Of a stretch of DNA of 64,000 bases, positions 36,759 through 45,665 are shown piece after piece. Where the stretch lies: NCBI RefSeq assembly GCF_028823665.1, contig NZ_JAPEHV010000006.1:186001-250000 (forward strand), read 5' to 3'. Position 1 is the first letter of the stretch, and the number at the start of each line of letters is the position of its first letter. The DNA comes from Microbacterium sp. C7(2022). Its GTDB lineage: Bacteria > Actinomycetota > Actinomycetes > Actinomycetales > Microbacteriaceae. Position numbers and translations under genes: made by a program. The notes beneath the pieces are model-generated. The model was given only the letters and a program-made list of their open reading frames with translations, was not told where the DNA came from and did no database searches.

Positions 36759-38081
36759 ATGTCCGCACCCGAGAACTGGCGTTTCGAGACCAAGCAGATC
36801 CACACCGGCGCTCAGCCTGACCCGGTGACGAAGGCGCGCGCCACGCCGATCTACCAGACGACATCGTATGTCTTCGACAACACCGACCACGCCGCGAACC
36901 TGTTCGCGCTGGCCGAGTTCGGAAACATCTACACGCGCATCCAGAACCCCACACAGGACGTCCTCGAGCAGCGCATTGCCGCCCTCGAAGGGGGCACCGG
37001 TGCCCTCCTGCTGTCGAGCGGTCAGGCAGCGGCGACGAATGCCGTCCTCAACATCGCCGAAGCCGGCGACCACATCGTGTCGTCGTCATCGATCTACGGC
37101 GGAACGTACAACCTGTTCAAGTACACCCTCGCCAAGCTCGGAATCGAGACGACGTTCGTCGAGAACCAGGACGACATCGACGAGTGGCGTCGGGCGGTTC
37201 GACCGAACACCAAGCTCTTCTTCGGCGAGACCATCGGCAACCCGAAGATCAACGTCCTCGACATCGAGCGGGTCGCCGGCGTCGCGCACGAAAGCGGTGT
37301 CCCGCTGATCGTCGACAACACGATCGCAACGCCCTACCTCATCAAGCCGTTCGAGCACGGTGCCGACATCGTCATCCACTCGGCGACGAAGTTCCTGGGC
37401 GGCCACGGCACCACGATCGGCGGCGTCATCGTCGACGGCGGCCGTTTCGAGTGGTCGAAGAACGTCGAGAAGTTCCCCGGCCTCACCGAGCCCGACCCGT
37501 CGTACCACGGCGCGAGCTACACGACGGCGGTCGGCGACGCACTCGCCTACATCATCAAGGCTCGCGTGCAGCTGCTGCGCGATCTCGGCGCCGCCATTTC
37601 GCCCAACAGCGCGTGGTTGTTGATCCAGGGCGTCGAGACGCTCTCGCTGCGCATCGAACGTCACGTGCAGAACGCCCAGGAGATCGCCGAGTGGCTCGAG
37701 AACCAAAGCGATGTCGCCTCGGTGAACTACTCCGGGCTTCCCACTTCGCCCTGGTACGCCGCCGGCAACAAGTACGCACCGAAGGGCGTGGGAGCAGTGC
37801 TGTCGTTCGAGCTCAAGGGCGGCGTCGAGGCCGGGCGCACGTTCGTCAACTCGTTGTCGCTGTTCAGCCACCTCGCCAACATTGGCGACGTTCGTTCCCT
37901 CGTCATCCACCCCGCCTCGACCACGCACTCGCAGCTGACGCCTGAGCAGCAACTGACGGCCGGCGTGACCCCCGGGCTGGTCCGTTTGTCGGTCGGTCTC
38001 GAGAACATCGACGACCTCAAGGCCGACCTCGAGCAGGCACTCGCCGCTGCGCGACGTGTGTCGGAGGCCGCGCGCCTCTAG
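36759..38081 (+). CDS. metY: O-acetylhomoserine sulfhydrylase (aminocarboxypropyltransferase)
   Basis: PLP enzyme of the Cys/Met metabolism family; makes homocysteine from O-acetylhomoserine and sulfide. The 440-residue length suits MetY rather than MetB (about 380). PLP motifs: YTRIQNPTQDVLEQRIAALEGG, SSGQAA, and the lysine K211 in IHSATKFLGGHG. The C-terminal GLVRLSVGLENIDDL is typical. The ATG at 36759 is preceded by AGGAG; an in-frame TTG lies 6 bases earlier. It is followed by metX, which makes its substrate, on the same strand after a hairpin, so the pair gives direct sulfhydrylation of homoserine. Confidence 0.95.
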   Translation: MSAPENWRFETKQIHTGAQPDPVTKARATPIYQTTSYVFDNTDHAANLFALAEFGNIYTRIQNPTQDVLEQRIAALEGGTGALLLSSGQAAATNAVLNIAEAGDHIVSSSSIYGGTYNLFKYTLAKLGIETTFVENQDDIDEWRRAVRPNTKLFFGETIGNPKINVLDIERVAGVAHESGVPLIVDNTIATPYLIKPFEHGADIVIHSATKFLGGHGTTIGGVIVDGGRFEWSKNVEKFPGLTEPDPSYHGASYTTAVGDALAYIIKARVQLLRDLGAAISPNSAWLLIQGVETLSLRIERHVQNAQEIAEWLENQSDVASVNYSGLPTSPWYAAGNKYAPKGVGAVLSFELKGGVEAGRTFVNSLSLFSHLANIGDVRSLVIHPASTTHSQLTPEQQLTAGVTPGLVRLSVGLENIDDLKADLEQALAAARRVSEAARL

Positions 38082-38091
38082 TCCCGTGCAA

Positions 38092-38137
38092 GGACGGCGG
38101 ATGCCTCGACCGACCCGGTCGAGGCATTCTGCCGTCC
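38092..38137 (+). terminator. Long hairpin between metY and metX
   Basis: A 12-bp perfect stem ATGCCTCGACCG (38101-38112) with CGGTCGAGGCAT (38116-38127) and a 3-base loop is enclosed by an outer 7-bp stem GGACGGC (38092-38098) with GCCGTCC (38131-38137), separated by a small internal loop. It starts 10 bases after the metY stop. No T-run. It is likely a terminator or mRNA-end structure, with metX then using its own promoter. Confidence 0.65.
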
Positions 38138-38186
38138 ACGGTGTAACACGGACACTCGGTGTTGGTTCGTCGGAAAGAATGGTCGA

Positions 38187-39392
38187 ATGGATTGGCAGAC
38201 GTCAGAGGACACGGTGCCCTCGTCGCCGGTGACCGAAGCCGATGCACGTTTTCTGCTCGGTCGCCCGCCAGCGACGGGAGCGTGGCGGGACGGCGACCCC
38301 GCCGGTGACCGACTGTTCGCGACGTTCGGCGAGTTCACGACCGAGAGCGGCGGGACTCTGCCGTCCTTCCGGCTGGCGTACGAAACCTGGGGCACGCTCA
38401 ACACCGCACACGACAACGCCGTGCTCATCCTCCATGCCCTGACCGGAGACAGCCACGTCCGCGGCGCTGCTGGCCCCGGCCATCCCACGTCGGGCTGGTG
38501 GGAGGACATCGTCGGGCCCGGCGCCCCGATCGACACCGACCGGTGGTTCGTCGTCGCGCCGAACATGCTCGGCGGCTGCCAGGGATCGACCGGTCCGGCC
38601 AGCATCGCGCCGTCGGGGTACGAGTGGGCGGCCCGCTTTCCCTACCTGACGATCCGCGACCAGGTGTCCGCTCAAGCGCTGCTGGCCGATCGCCTCGGAG
38701 TCTCGACATGGGCTGCCGTCGTCGGCGGGTCGATGGGCGGCATGCACGCGCTCGAGTGGGCGGCGGGGCTCCCGTCGCGTGTGGAGCGTCTCGCGGTGCT
38801 GTCGGCGCCCCCGACGAACACGGCCGACCAGATCGCTCTCAACTCGGTGCAGATCGAAGCGATCCGCATCGACCCTCGCTTCGCGGGTGGCGAGTACTAC
38901 GACGCCGCTGACGGCGACGGACCCACGCGCGGGCTGGCGCTCGCACGGCGCATGGCGCTGCTCAACTACCGCTCCCCCACAGAACTCAACCAACGCTTTC
39001 AGCGCTCATGGCAGTCGGGCGTGAGCCCCCTCGGGCGCGGCGGCCGCTTCGCCGTCGAGTCGTACCTCGACTTCCACGGCAACAAGTTCACGCGGCGCTT
39101 TGACGCCAACAGCTACATCACGGTCGTCGAAGCGATGAACTCCCACGACGTCGGACGCGATCGTGGGGGCGTCGAAGAAGCGTTGGCCGCGGTGACCGCA
39201 CGCACGCTGGTGCTCGGCATCGACAGCGACCGACTCTTCCCGATCGATGGGCAGCATCGCATCGCCCGCGGCATCCCGAACACCCTCGACGGCGACCGCG
39301 CCGTCGTGCTCACCAGTGACTTCGGGCACGATGGCTTCTTGATCGAGACCCCGCTCGTCGGGCAGCACTTGCGACGCCTGCTCGCCGACTGA
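38187..39392 (+). CDS. metX: Homoserine O-acetyltransferase
   Basis: Alpha/beta hydrolase-fold enzyme that acetylates homoserine with acetyl-CoA. The 401-residue protein has the family start GTLPSFRLAYETWGTLN, LTGDSHVRG, NMLGGCQGSTGP, and the nucleophile elbow VGGSMGGMHALEW with Ser182. The catalytic Asp lies in GIDSDRLFPIDGQ and the His in FGHDGFLIE. Both Asp and His are present, so the enzyme looks complete. Acetyl rather than succinyl transfer is inferred from the MetX family. It supplies MetY. Confidence 0.95.
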   Translation: MDWQTSEDTVPSSPVTEADARFLLGRPPATGAWRDGDPAGDRLFATFGEFTTESGGTLPSFRLAYETWGTLNTAHDNAVLILHALTGDSHVRGAAGPGHPTSGWWEDIVGPGAPIDTDRWFVVAPNMLGGCQGSTGPASIAPSGYEWAARFPYLTIRDQVSAQALLADRLGVSTWAAVVGGSMGGMHALEWAAGLPSRVERLAVLSAPPTNTADQIALNSVQIEAIRIDPRFAGGEYYDAADGDGPTRGLALARRMALLNYRSPTELNQRFQRSWQSGVSPLGRGGRFAVESYLDFHGNKFTRRFDANSYITVVEAMNSHDVGRDRGGVEEALAAVTARTLVLGIDSDRLFPIDGQHRIARGIPNTLDGDRAVVLTSDFGHDGFLIETPLVGQHLRRLLAD

Positions 39393-39448
39393 CTCGCAGC
39401 GGGCCTCGCACTGTCGAATCGATTCGAAGATCGTGGATGCCGCGCGCG

Positions 39449-39787
39449 TCACTCCGCGCGATCAGCCTCCCCCACGGCGCCGGCCTGAGCGTCGATCGCC
39501 GCTTCGAGGCGCTCGATCTTCGCATCGAGTTCACCCGAGTACCCGGGGCGAATGTCCGCCTTCAGTACGAGGGAGACGCGGGATCCGTACTGCCCGACGG
39601 CCTCGGTCGCGCGACGCACCACGTCGAACACCTCGTCCCACTCGCCCTCGATCTCGGTGAACATCGACGTCGTCCGGTGCGGCAACCCGCTTGAGCGCAC
39701 GACACGCACAGCCGCGGCCACCGCGTCGTGCACGGAACCGTCTGCGTGGGGGGTACCGCTGGGAGCAACAGAGAAAGCGACGAGCAT
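39449..39787 (-). CDS. Thiamine-binding (MTH1187/YkoF-like) protein
   Basis: 112-residue ferredoxin-fold protein of the MTH1187 family. MLVAFSVAPSGTPHADGSVHDAVAAAV is the conserved start, followed by SSGLPHRTTSMFTEIEGEWDEVFDVV and the C-terminal VSLVLKADIRPG. Family members bind thiamine or related pyrimidines in the cytoplasm. The ATG at 39787 has GGAGG 6 bases upstream; the frame is open much further, but earlier codons look like non-coding shadow. It is 14 bases downstream of the GT87-like gene and may be co-transcribed with it. Confidence 0.8.
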   Translation of the reverse strand: MLVAFSVAPSGTPHADGSVHDAVAAAVRVVRSSGLPHRTTSMFTEIEGEWDEVFDVVRRATEAVGQYGSRVSLVLKADIRPGYSGELDAKIERLEAAIDAQAGAVGEADRAE

Positions 39788-39801
39788 GAGAGACCTCCGA
39801 G

Positions 39802-41019
39802 TCAGTGGGTGGATTCGAGCAGGCGTGTGCGCCGGGCAGGCCACAAGACGCGCACCAGGCGTGCGAGCGCCCATCCGAGCATCCCGATCATCAGGAGGTT
39901 TCGGGCGGTGAGCACCGCCGCCGCGACGGGCTGGGCGAGAAGCAGTTGGTCGTAGAGCAACGGGTAGATGATCTGCGTGAGACCCGCCGCCACGAGCGCG
40001 GTCACCGCGAATCCGCGCCACCGGCGATGGTCGACGACGAGCGCAAGGACGATCGGTGCGATCAGCCACGTCAAGAACTGGGGCGAGCCGACCTTGTTGA
40101 CAGCCCACAGGGCGAGCACGAGCGAGATGGCCAGGGGTGGGAACAACGTCACGAAGTGCGCGCCGCGCCACGCAGCGAACGCACCGACGCCGCAAATCGC
40201 GAGGACCACGATCGCGAGCAGGGGCGTCATGAGCGCGATCACGGGGTCGACCTGCGGCCCGGTCACCTGGAATGTCAGGATGTCAGGGTCGTAGAAGATG
40301 AACGATCCCTCGATCCCCGCGACCGCACGCCACAGGTAGTACATGCTCACCGGAGCCTCGAGTTGAAGACCGCGCTCGGTCTGCCCCGAGATGAAGCCGA
40401 ACGCGTGGGCCGCACCCCCAGCGAGCGCGACGACAACCAGGGTGCAGCCGCTGACCACGAGTGCTCCGGCGACGATCAGCGCACGCCGCCGCACCGCCAC
40501 CACGGCGGCGGCAAGCAGTGCTGCCGGCCACACCTTCATCCAGGTCGCAACCGACAAGAGCAGTGACGCAACGAAGGGGCGTCCGACCAGCCACAGGCAG
40601 CCAGCAACCGCGAGCGGCACGGTGATGGCATCCAATCGATACATCCCCACCGGCCCGAGCAGCAGGATGAACGCCAGCCAGAACCATGCTGCGCTGACCC
40701 GACCGACCGACCGAGCGCGACCGACCACCATGGCGAAGGCAAGCGCGTTCGCCCCGGTGACAAGCAGCGCCCAGCCGACTTCGTAGCCCGCGATCCACGC
40801 GAAACCGTGCGCGAGCACCATGGGCACCAGGGCCCATTGCGGGTACACCCACGCTTCGGTAACACCGACGATGGCTCCGCCGTTCAGGGCGCTGAGCGAC
40901 CACGGCTCGTAGACGAAATACACATCGCCCATGGGTTGGCTCGGCCAGACGAAGCCCAGGATCGCGACGACGGCGTGGACGACGACGAACGCCACCCACA
41001 GCACCGCCCGCCTCGACAC
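39802..41019 (-). CDS. GT87/DUF2029-like polytopic membrane glycosyltransferase candidate
   Basis: 405 residues with about ten membrane segments. The first extracytoplasmic loop holds MGDVYFVYEPW, with an acidic residue at the place of the GT-C catalytic Asp, and later there are LLSVATWMKVWPAALLAAAVV and FFPP-like LFPPLAISLVLALWAVNKVGSPQFLTWL, features of the DUF2029 (GT87) mannosyltransferase-like family. Those enzymes use polyprenyl-phosphate sugars to build lipoglycans. Starts at GTG 41019 with no leader: a TAAGCT box lies 6 bases before. A 22-bp duplication sits exactly over this promoter. Donor and acceptor are unknown. Confidence 0.7.
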   Translation of the reverse strand: MSRRAVLWVAFVVVHAVVAILGFVWPSQPMGDVYFVYEPWSLSALNGGAIVGVTEAWVYPQWALVPMVLAHGFAWIAGYEVGWALLVTGANALAFAMVVGRARSVGRVSAAWFWLAFILLLGPVGMYRLDAITVPLAVAGCLWLVGRPFVASLLLSVATWMKVWPAALLAAAVVAVRRRALIVAGALVVSGCTLVVVALAGGAAHAFGFISGQTERGLQLEAPVSMYYLWRAVAGIEGSFIFYDPDILTFQVTGPQVDPVIALMTPLLAIVVLAICGVGAFAAWRGAHFVTLFPPLAISLVLALWAVNKVGSPQFLTWLIAPIVLALVVDHRRWRGFAVTALVAAGLTQIIYPLLYDQLLLAQPVAAAVLTARNLLMIGMLGWALARLVRVLWPARRTRLLESTH

Positions 41020-41061
41020 CCTGTTAGCTTAGGGGCCCGACCCTGTTAGCTTAGGGGCCCG
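41019..41061. repeat. Tandem 22-bp duplication over the nnrD stop and GT87-like gene promoter
   Basis: The unit starting CCCTGTTAGCTTAGGGGCCC occurs at 41019-41040 and again from 41041 to 41061, head to tail, with no mismatch over 21 bases. On the minus strand each copy contains CCCCTAAGCTAACAGGG: the TAA is the nnrD stop (41051-41053, repeated at 41029-41031) and TAAGCT is the -10-like box of the next gene. Confidence 0.9.
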
Positions 41062-41926
41062 CCGTGCGCGCGCCGTCCCCACGCATCGCGAGAACCCCGG
41101 CGACGACGCGGGGCAACTCCTCCGCAACGTCGAGCGCGGTTACCGGCCCACTGCTTCGCGCGACCGATGCCCGCGCCGCGGCCTGGCCGTGCAGCCACGC
41201 ACCGGCGGCAGCGCAGCGCGCCACCGACGCGGCATCCATTCGCTGTTCGACACCGGCGACCACTCCCGACAGCACCGCGCCGATGACACCGGCCAAGACA
41301 TCACCGGACCCGGCCGTCGCCAGCCACGACGTCGGCGCAACGACGGCATAAAGGTCACCCCCCGGCGTTGCGACGCGCGTGCGGGCTCCCTTCAGGAGAA
41401 CGACATGGCCGAGGGATGCCGCGCTCTCGCGCACCGCGTCATCGAGCGCGTCGTCGGTTCGCTCGCCGACCGGCGAGAGTCCCAGCAGAGCACGCAGTCG
41501 CTCGTGCTCCCCGGCGTGGGGCGTGACGACCACGGGTGCGCTCGCTCCCACGGCGAGGTCCAGAGCACCGGCATCGATGACCACCGGAACCGTTCCGCTG
41601 GTGATGTCACGTAGTGCTCGGGACTCCTCAGGGGTGCGAGTCGCGGCATCCGTGCCCGATCCGATCACCCACGACTGCACGCGACCCGAGGCCGACACCG
41701 TCTCAGGCCGCCGCGCCCATACGAGAGACGTGGCGACGGTGGGCCCGAGGTAGCGCACCATGCCGACGCCGGTGCGCCAGGCCGCCTCGACCCCGAGGAC
41801 CGCCGCCCCGGGGTACTGCTCCGAGCCTGTGCGCAGCCCGACGACTCCTCGGGAATACTTGTCATCCGCGGCCGTTGGCTCTCGAAGACACGTCGCCGTG
41901 TCTGCTGCTGTCCATTCGCCGCTCAT
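41051..41926 (-). CDS. nnrD: ADP-dependent NAD(P)H-hydrate dehydratase
   Basis: Repairs NADHX and NADPHX, the hydrated, damaged forms of NAD(P)H, using ADP. The 291-residue ribokinase-like protein (YjeF C-domain alone) shows DDKYSRGVVGLRTGSEQYPGAAVL, PVVIDAGALDL, VVVTPHAGEHERL, VVLLKGARTRVA and the catalytic TAGSGDVLAGVIGA. The epimerase domain (NnrE) fused in many bacteria is absent. The stop lies inside the second copy of the 22-bp tandem repeat. It is divergent from the Old Yellow Enzyme gene, with only 29 bases between start codons. Confidence 0.9.
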   Translation of the reverse strand: MSGEWTAADTATCLREPTAADDKYSRGVVGLRTGSEQYPGAAVLGVEAAWRTGVGMVRYLGPTVATSLVWARRPETVSASGRVQSWVIGSGTDAATRTPEESRALRDITSGTVPVVIDAGALDLAVGASAPVVVTPHAGEHERLRALLGLSPVGERTDDALDDAVRESAASLGHVVLLKGARTRVATPGGDLYAVVAPTSWLATAGSGDVLAGVIGAVLSGVVAGVEQRMDAASVARCAAAGAWLHGQAAARASVARSSGPVTALDVAEELPRVVAGVLAMRGDGARTAGP

Positions 41927-41955
41927 GGCGACACCCTACCCGCGGAGATCTCCTG

Positions 41956-43020
41956 ATGTCGCTGCTGTTCACGCCCCTCACGATCGCTGACCTTGCCGTG
42001 CGAAACCGCCTATGGGTGGCCCCGATGTGCCAGTACAGCGCGGTCGACGGCGTCCCCGGTGAATGGCACCACACCCATCTGACGCAATTCGCCAACGGTG
42101 GCGCGGGGCTCATCATCGCCGAGGCCACAGCGGTCTCGCCCGAGGGCCGCATCTCGCCCGAGGACACCGGTCTATGGAACGACACGCAGCGCGACGCGTG
42201 GGCGCCCATCGTCGCGGGGATTCGAGCGCGTGGCGCGGTGGCGGGGATCCAGCTCGCCCACGCCGGCCGCAAAGCTTCCACGTGGTCGCCGTTCTCGGGT
42301 CACCGAGGTTCGGTCAGCACCGCCGACGGCGGCTGGGAGACCGTCGCCCCCTCCCCCGTGGCCTATGAGGGCTTCGTGGCCCCCGAAGCGCTCGACCTGG
42401 CCGGTATCGATGCCGTCGTGGCCGACTTCGCGGCGGCCGCACGGCGCGCCGTATCTGCGGGGTTCCAGCTGCTTGAGATCCACGCGGCGCACGGCTATCT
42501 GCTGCACCAGTTCCTGTCGCCCCTGTCCAACCAGCGCGACGACGAGTACGGCGGTAGCCTCCAAAATCGCGCGCGCCTGCTGCTGCGCGTGATCGATGCG
42601 GTGAAGGATGCCGCGCCCGGCATCCCGCTCCTCGTGCGATTCTCGGGCTCGGACTGGGCCGATGGCGGGTGGGACGTCGAGGCGACCACCACGGTTGCCC
42701 GTTGGTCCGCCGACCACGGCGCGGACTTCTTCGACATCTCCAGCGGCGGACTCGTCGCCCACCAGCGCATCACCACCGGACCGGGGTACCAGGTCGACAT
42801 CGCCGCCCACGTGCGGCGCGAAGCTGGGGTGAGGGTGAGCGCCGTCGGCATGATCGACGATGCTGCCCAAGCTGAGCAGATCCTGCAGTCAGGCCACGCC
42901 GACGCGATCATGGCGGGGCGCGAGTGGCTGCGCGACCCGCACTACGCCCTGCGCGCGGCGGGCGAACTCGGCGACGACATCGACTACTGGCCGAAGCAGT
43001 ACGTGCGCGCCCGCCGCTGA
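41956..43020 (+). CDS. NADH:flavin oxidoreductase, YqjM-class Old Yellow Enzyme
   Basis: 354-residue FMN TIM barrel that reduces activated C=C bonds. The YqjM-type features are VAPMCQYSAVDG with the redox-modulating Cys25, GIQLAHAGRKAS with the substrate-binding His, EIHAAHGYLLHQFLSP, SNQRDDEYGGS and the C-terminal FMN phosphate loop GREWLRDPHYALRAA. The frame is open far upstream into the nnrD complement; ATG 41956 begins the conserved MSLLFTPLTIADLAVRNR start. The physiological substrate is unknown; quinones or enoates are likely. A 15-bp stem terminator follows. Confidence 0.93.
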   Translation: MSLLFTPLTIADLAVRNRLWVAPMCQYSAVDGVPGEWHHTHLTQFANGGAGLIIAEATAVSPEGRISPEDTGLWNDTQRDAWAPIVAGIRARGAVAGIQLAHAGRKASTWSPFSGHRGSVSTADGGWETVAPSPVAYEGFVAPEALDLAGIDAVVADFAAAARRAVSAGFQLLEIHAAHGYLLHQFLSPLSNQRDDEYGGSLQNRARLLLRVIDAVKDAAPGIPLLVRFSGSDWADGGWDVEATTTVARWSADHGADFFDISSGGLVAHQRITTGPGYQVDIAAHVRREAGVRVSAVGMIDDAAQAEQILQSGHADAIMAGREWLRDPHYALRAAGELGDDIDYWPKQYVRARR

Positions 43021-43034
43021 GCCTTCGGCTCCGC

Positions 43035-43069
43035 GTGTGAGCTCGCCGGCCATCCCGGCGAGCTCACAC
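43035..43069. terminator. Bidirectional hairpin between the OYE gene and the CNNM pair
   Basis: Perfect 15-bp stem GTGTGAGCTCGCCGG (43035-43049) with CCGGCGAGCTCACAC (43055-43069) and a 5-base loop, in the gap between convergent genes. The strongest simple hairpin in this part of the window; no T-run on either side. Confidence 0.75.
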
Positions 43070-43097
43070 ACACGAGCAGGCCGTGCGGGACGCGACG

Positions 43098-44156
43098 TCA
43101 CCGCAGGCCGCGACGCGTGGCATCCTGGACCTCACCGATCAACTCCTCGATGATGTCCTCGAGGAAGAGCACGGCGGTGGTCTCACCCTTCGCGTTGCGC
43201 ACGCGGGCCAAATGACGTCCGGCTTCACGCATGAGCGCGAGTGCGTCCTCGAGGTCGGTCGTCTCGAGCACCGGCACCATGTGGTGAATGCGCTTGGCCG
43301 GGATCGGCGCGACAACATCCTTCGTCGCGCTCGCACCCTCTGCGGCCCGCAACACGTCCTTCAAGTGCACATACCCGAGAGGTTCGCCCTCGCCGTCGAC
43401 GATCACGTAGCGCGAGAAGCCGTGTTTGGCGACCGAGCGCTCGATCTGGTCAGGCGTCGTCGATTCGTCGAGTGTGACGAGGTCTGCCAGCGGCACCGCG
43501 ATGTCGCGTGCCTTTTTGTCGGTGAACTCGACCACCGCCGCCACCGCGCCAGACGTGTCGTCGAGCACGCCCTCGATACGCGACTGGTTGACGATCGTCG
43601 CAACCTCCTCGAGCGTGAAGGTCGACGCGGCCTCGTCCTTCGGCTCGACCCGGAAGAGCCGCACGATGTGGTTCGCGATCCAGTTGAGCGTGACGATCAC
43701 CGGATGGAAGACCTTCGACACCCACACCAGCGGGGTTGCCAACATCAGCACCGCACGGTCGGGCACCGAGAACGCCAGGTTCTTCGGAACCATTTCACCG
43801 AAGACGACGTGCAGGTACGACACCACCACGAGGGCGATCACGAAGGCGACCGTGTCGACCGCAGCCTCAGACCAGCCCGTCAGCCCCAACGGCTCGGCGA
43901 GCAGGTGGTGAATAGCGGGCTCGGACACGTTCAAGATCAGCAGCGAGCAGATCGTGATACCCAACTGGCTGGTGGCCAGCATGAGCGTCGCGTGCTCCAT
44001 GGCGTACAGCGCGGTCTTCGCCGCGCGGGAGCCCTTTTCAGCCAGCGGCTCGATCTGCGAGCGGCGAGCGGAGATGACGGCGAACTCAGCGCCGACGAAG
44101 AAGGCATTCGCGATGAGCAGCACCACGAGCCAGGCAATTCCCGCCCAATCGTTCAT
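43098..44156 (-). CDS. CNNM/DUF21 membrane protein with CBS domains (shorter paralogue)
   Basis: 352 residues: DUF21 membrane domain with three to four segments at about 1-140 (AWLVVLLIANAFFVGAEFAVISARRSQIE and the EMVPKNLAFS signature), then a CBS pair at about 200-330 (VPLADLVTLDESTTPDQIERSV; GYVHLKDVLR). It lacks the C-terminal CorC_HlyC domain present in its upstream neighbour. CNNM proteins are linked to Mg2+/Co2+ transport or sensing. Its start overlaps the neighbour's stop by 4 bases, so the two probably form a hetero-oligomer from one message. Confidence 0.9.
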   Translation of the reverse strand: MNDWAGIAWLVVLLIANAFFVGAEFAVISARRSQIEPLAEKGSRAAKTALYAMEHATLMLATSQLGITICSLLILNVSEPAIHHLLAEPLGLTGWSEAAVDTVAFVIALVVVSYLHVVFGEMVPKNLAFSVPDRAVLMLATPLVWVSKVFHPVIVTLNWIANHIVRLFRVEPKDEAASTFTLEEVATIVNQSRIEGVLDDTSGAVAAVVEFTDKKARDIAVPLADLVTLDESTTPDQIERSVAKHGFSRYVIVDGEGEPLGYVHLKDVLRAAEGASATKDVVAPIPAKRIHHMVPVLETTDLEDALALMREAGRHLARVRNAKGETTAVLFLEDIIEELIGEVQDATRRGLR

Positions 44157-45502
44157 CGTGCACCCCCCTCGCTCACGGCATCGCCGGTGACGGCATCAGC
44201 CTCGCTGGGTGGAGCGACCGCGGTGAACCGCACGCGATCCACGCGACGCCCGTCCATTCGCTGCACCTCGAGCTTTCCGTCTTCGATGTCGACGGTGTCG
44301 CCCACGCGCGGAATGCGCTCGAGCACACTCATGATGTAGCCGCCGACCGTGTCGTACACGTCCCCTTCGGGAATTCGGATGCCGGTCTGATCGACCAGCT
44401 CGTCCGGGCGCAGTTCACCGGGGAACACGACCGCGTCCGCAACCCGCACCACCCCCGCCCGGCGCCGATCGTGCTCATCAAGCACCTCACCGACGATCTC
44501 TTCGACCAGGTCTTCGAGGGTGACCACGCCAGCTGTGCCGCCGTACTCATCGACGACGACGGCCATCTGATACCCCTTGGCGCGCAATTCCGCCATCAGG
44601 ACATCGAGGTGTACGGCCTCGGGAACACGCAGCGGCTCGGTGGCGATGGCCGCAGCCGGCACGTCCGCACGGCGGTCGCGCGGCACGCTCACGGCCGCTT
44701 TCAAGTGAACGATGCCCGTGATGTCGTCCATCGAGTCGTCGTACACCGGGAAGCGGCTGTGCCCGGTACGCCGGGCAAGCTGGATGACTTCTTCGACCGA
44801 GTCCTCGACGGCGAGCGCATGGATGCTCGGGCGCGGCGTCATGACATCCGCGGCAGACAGGCGGGTGAACGTGAGGCTACGATCCAGCAGGCTTGCGGTG
44901 TCTTCCTCGAGCACACCAGCGCTCGCCGAGCGGCGCACGAGACTCGAAAGCTCTTCGGCGGTGCGCGCACCCGACAGTTCTTCCTTGGGCTCGATGCCCA
45001 TGGCGCGCAGCACGCCGTTGGCGCTGCCGTTGAGGACGACGATCGCCGGCTTGAACACCGTCGTGAAGGCGACCTGGAACGGCATGACCAGCTTGGCCGT
45101 CTGCCGCGGGATCGCGAGGGCGAAGTTCTTGGGCACCAGCTCGCCGATGATCATGGAGAAGATCGTGGCGAGGGTGATGGCGATCACGACGCCGAGCGGG
45201 GTGACGATCGCCGACGGTAGCCCCCAGCCGGTGAGGACCGGACGCAGCAGGTTCGAGATCGCGGGTTCCATGGTGTAACCCGTGAGGAGCGTGGTCAGGG
45301 TGATACCCAACTGCGCGCTGGAGAGGTGCGTCGAGGTGATGCGCAGAGCACTGATAGTCAGCGCGAGGCGCGACTCACCGGCATCCCGTCGCGCTTCGAG
45401 ATCGGCACGGTCGAGGTTCACCAACGCGAACTCCGAGGCCACGAACAGGCCCGTTCCGATTGTCAGGAGGAGCCCCACGCCTAACATGACGTAGTCCATC
45501 AC
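44153..45502 (-). CDS. CNNM/DUF21-CBS-CorC_HlyC membrane protein
   Basis: 449 residues. The N-terminal DUF21 domain is VGLLLTIGTGLFVASEFALVNLDRADLEARR and GELVPKNFALA, the CBS pair is at about 210-330 (DVMTPRPSIHAL; DDITGIVHLKA), followed by the MAVVVDEYGGTAGVVTLEDLVEEIVGE hallmark and a CorC_HlyC domain at the C-terminus. Likely a Mg2+ efflux or regulator protein. Start ATG 45502 with a GGAGGTGATGCG ribosome binding site. Its 5' side faces repeat element B and the frameshifted gene. Confidence 0.92.
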   Translation of the reverse strand: MMDYVMLGVGLLLTIGTGLFVASEFALVNLDRADLEARRDAGESRLALTISALRITSTHLSSAQLGITLTTLLTGYTMEPAISNLLRPVLTGWGLPSAIVTPLGVVIAITLATIFSMIIGELVPKNFALAIPRQTAKLVMPFQVAFTTVFKPAIVVLNGSANGVLRAMGIEPKEELSGARTAEELSSLVRRSASAGVLEEDTASLLDRSLTFTRLSAADVMTPRPSIHALAVEDSVEEVIQLARRTGHSRFPVYDDSMDDITGIVHLKAAVSVPRDRRADVPAAAIATEPLRVPEAVHLDVLMAELRAKGYQMAVVVDEYGGTAGVVTLEDLVEEIVGEVLDEHDRRRAGVVRVADAVVFPGELRPDELVDQTGIRIPEGDVYDTVGGYIMSVLERIPRVGDTVDIEDGKLEVQRMDGRRVDRVRFTAVAPPSEADAVTGDAVSEGGAR

Positions 45503-45622
45503 GCATCACCTCCATTCACAGCGGAGGCAGGTCGGTGGGGCAAGCGTCTACAACTAGGAGGGTCGTCCATCGTCCTCACATCCTAAGCCACCCGCGCGGC
45601 GCCGTGCGCCGCGGTCGCCCCA

Positions 45623-45650
45623 CCCCTCGCCCCTCGCCCCTCGCCCCTCC
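45623..45650. repeat. 7-bp tandem repeat, four units
   Basis: CCCCTCG repeated three times and then CCCCTCC, followed by AAAAAA. It lies 16 bases before repeat element B. A simple slippage-prone tract; a length-variable promoter element is possible but not shown. Confidence 0.85.
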
Positions 45651-45665
45651 AAAAAATCCCGCGAG

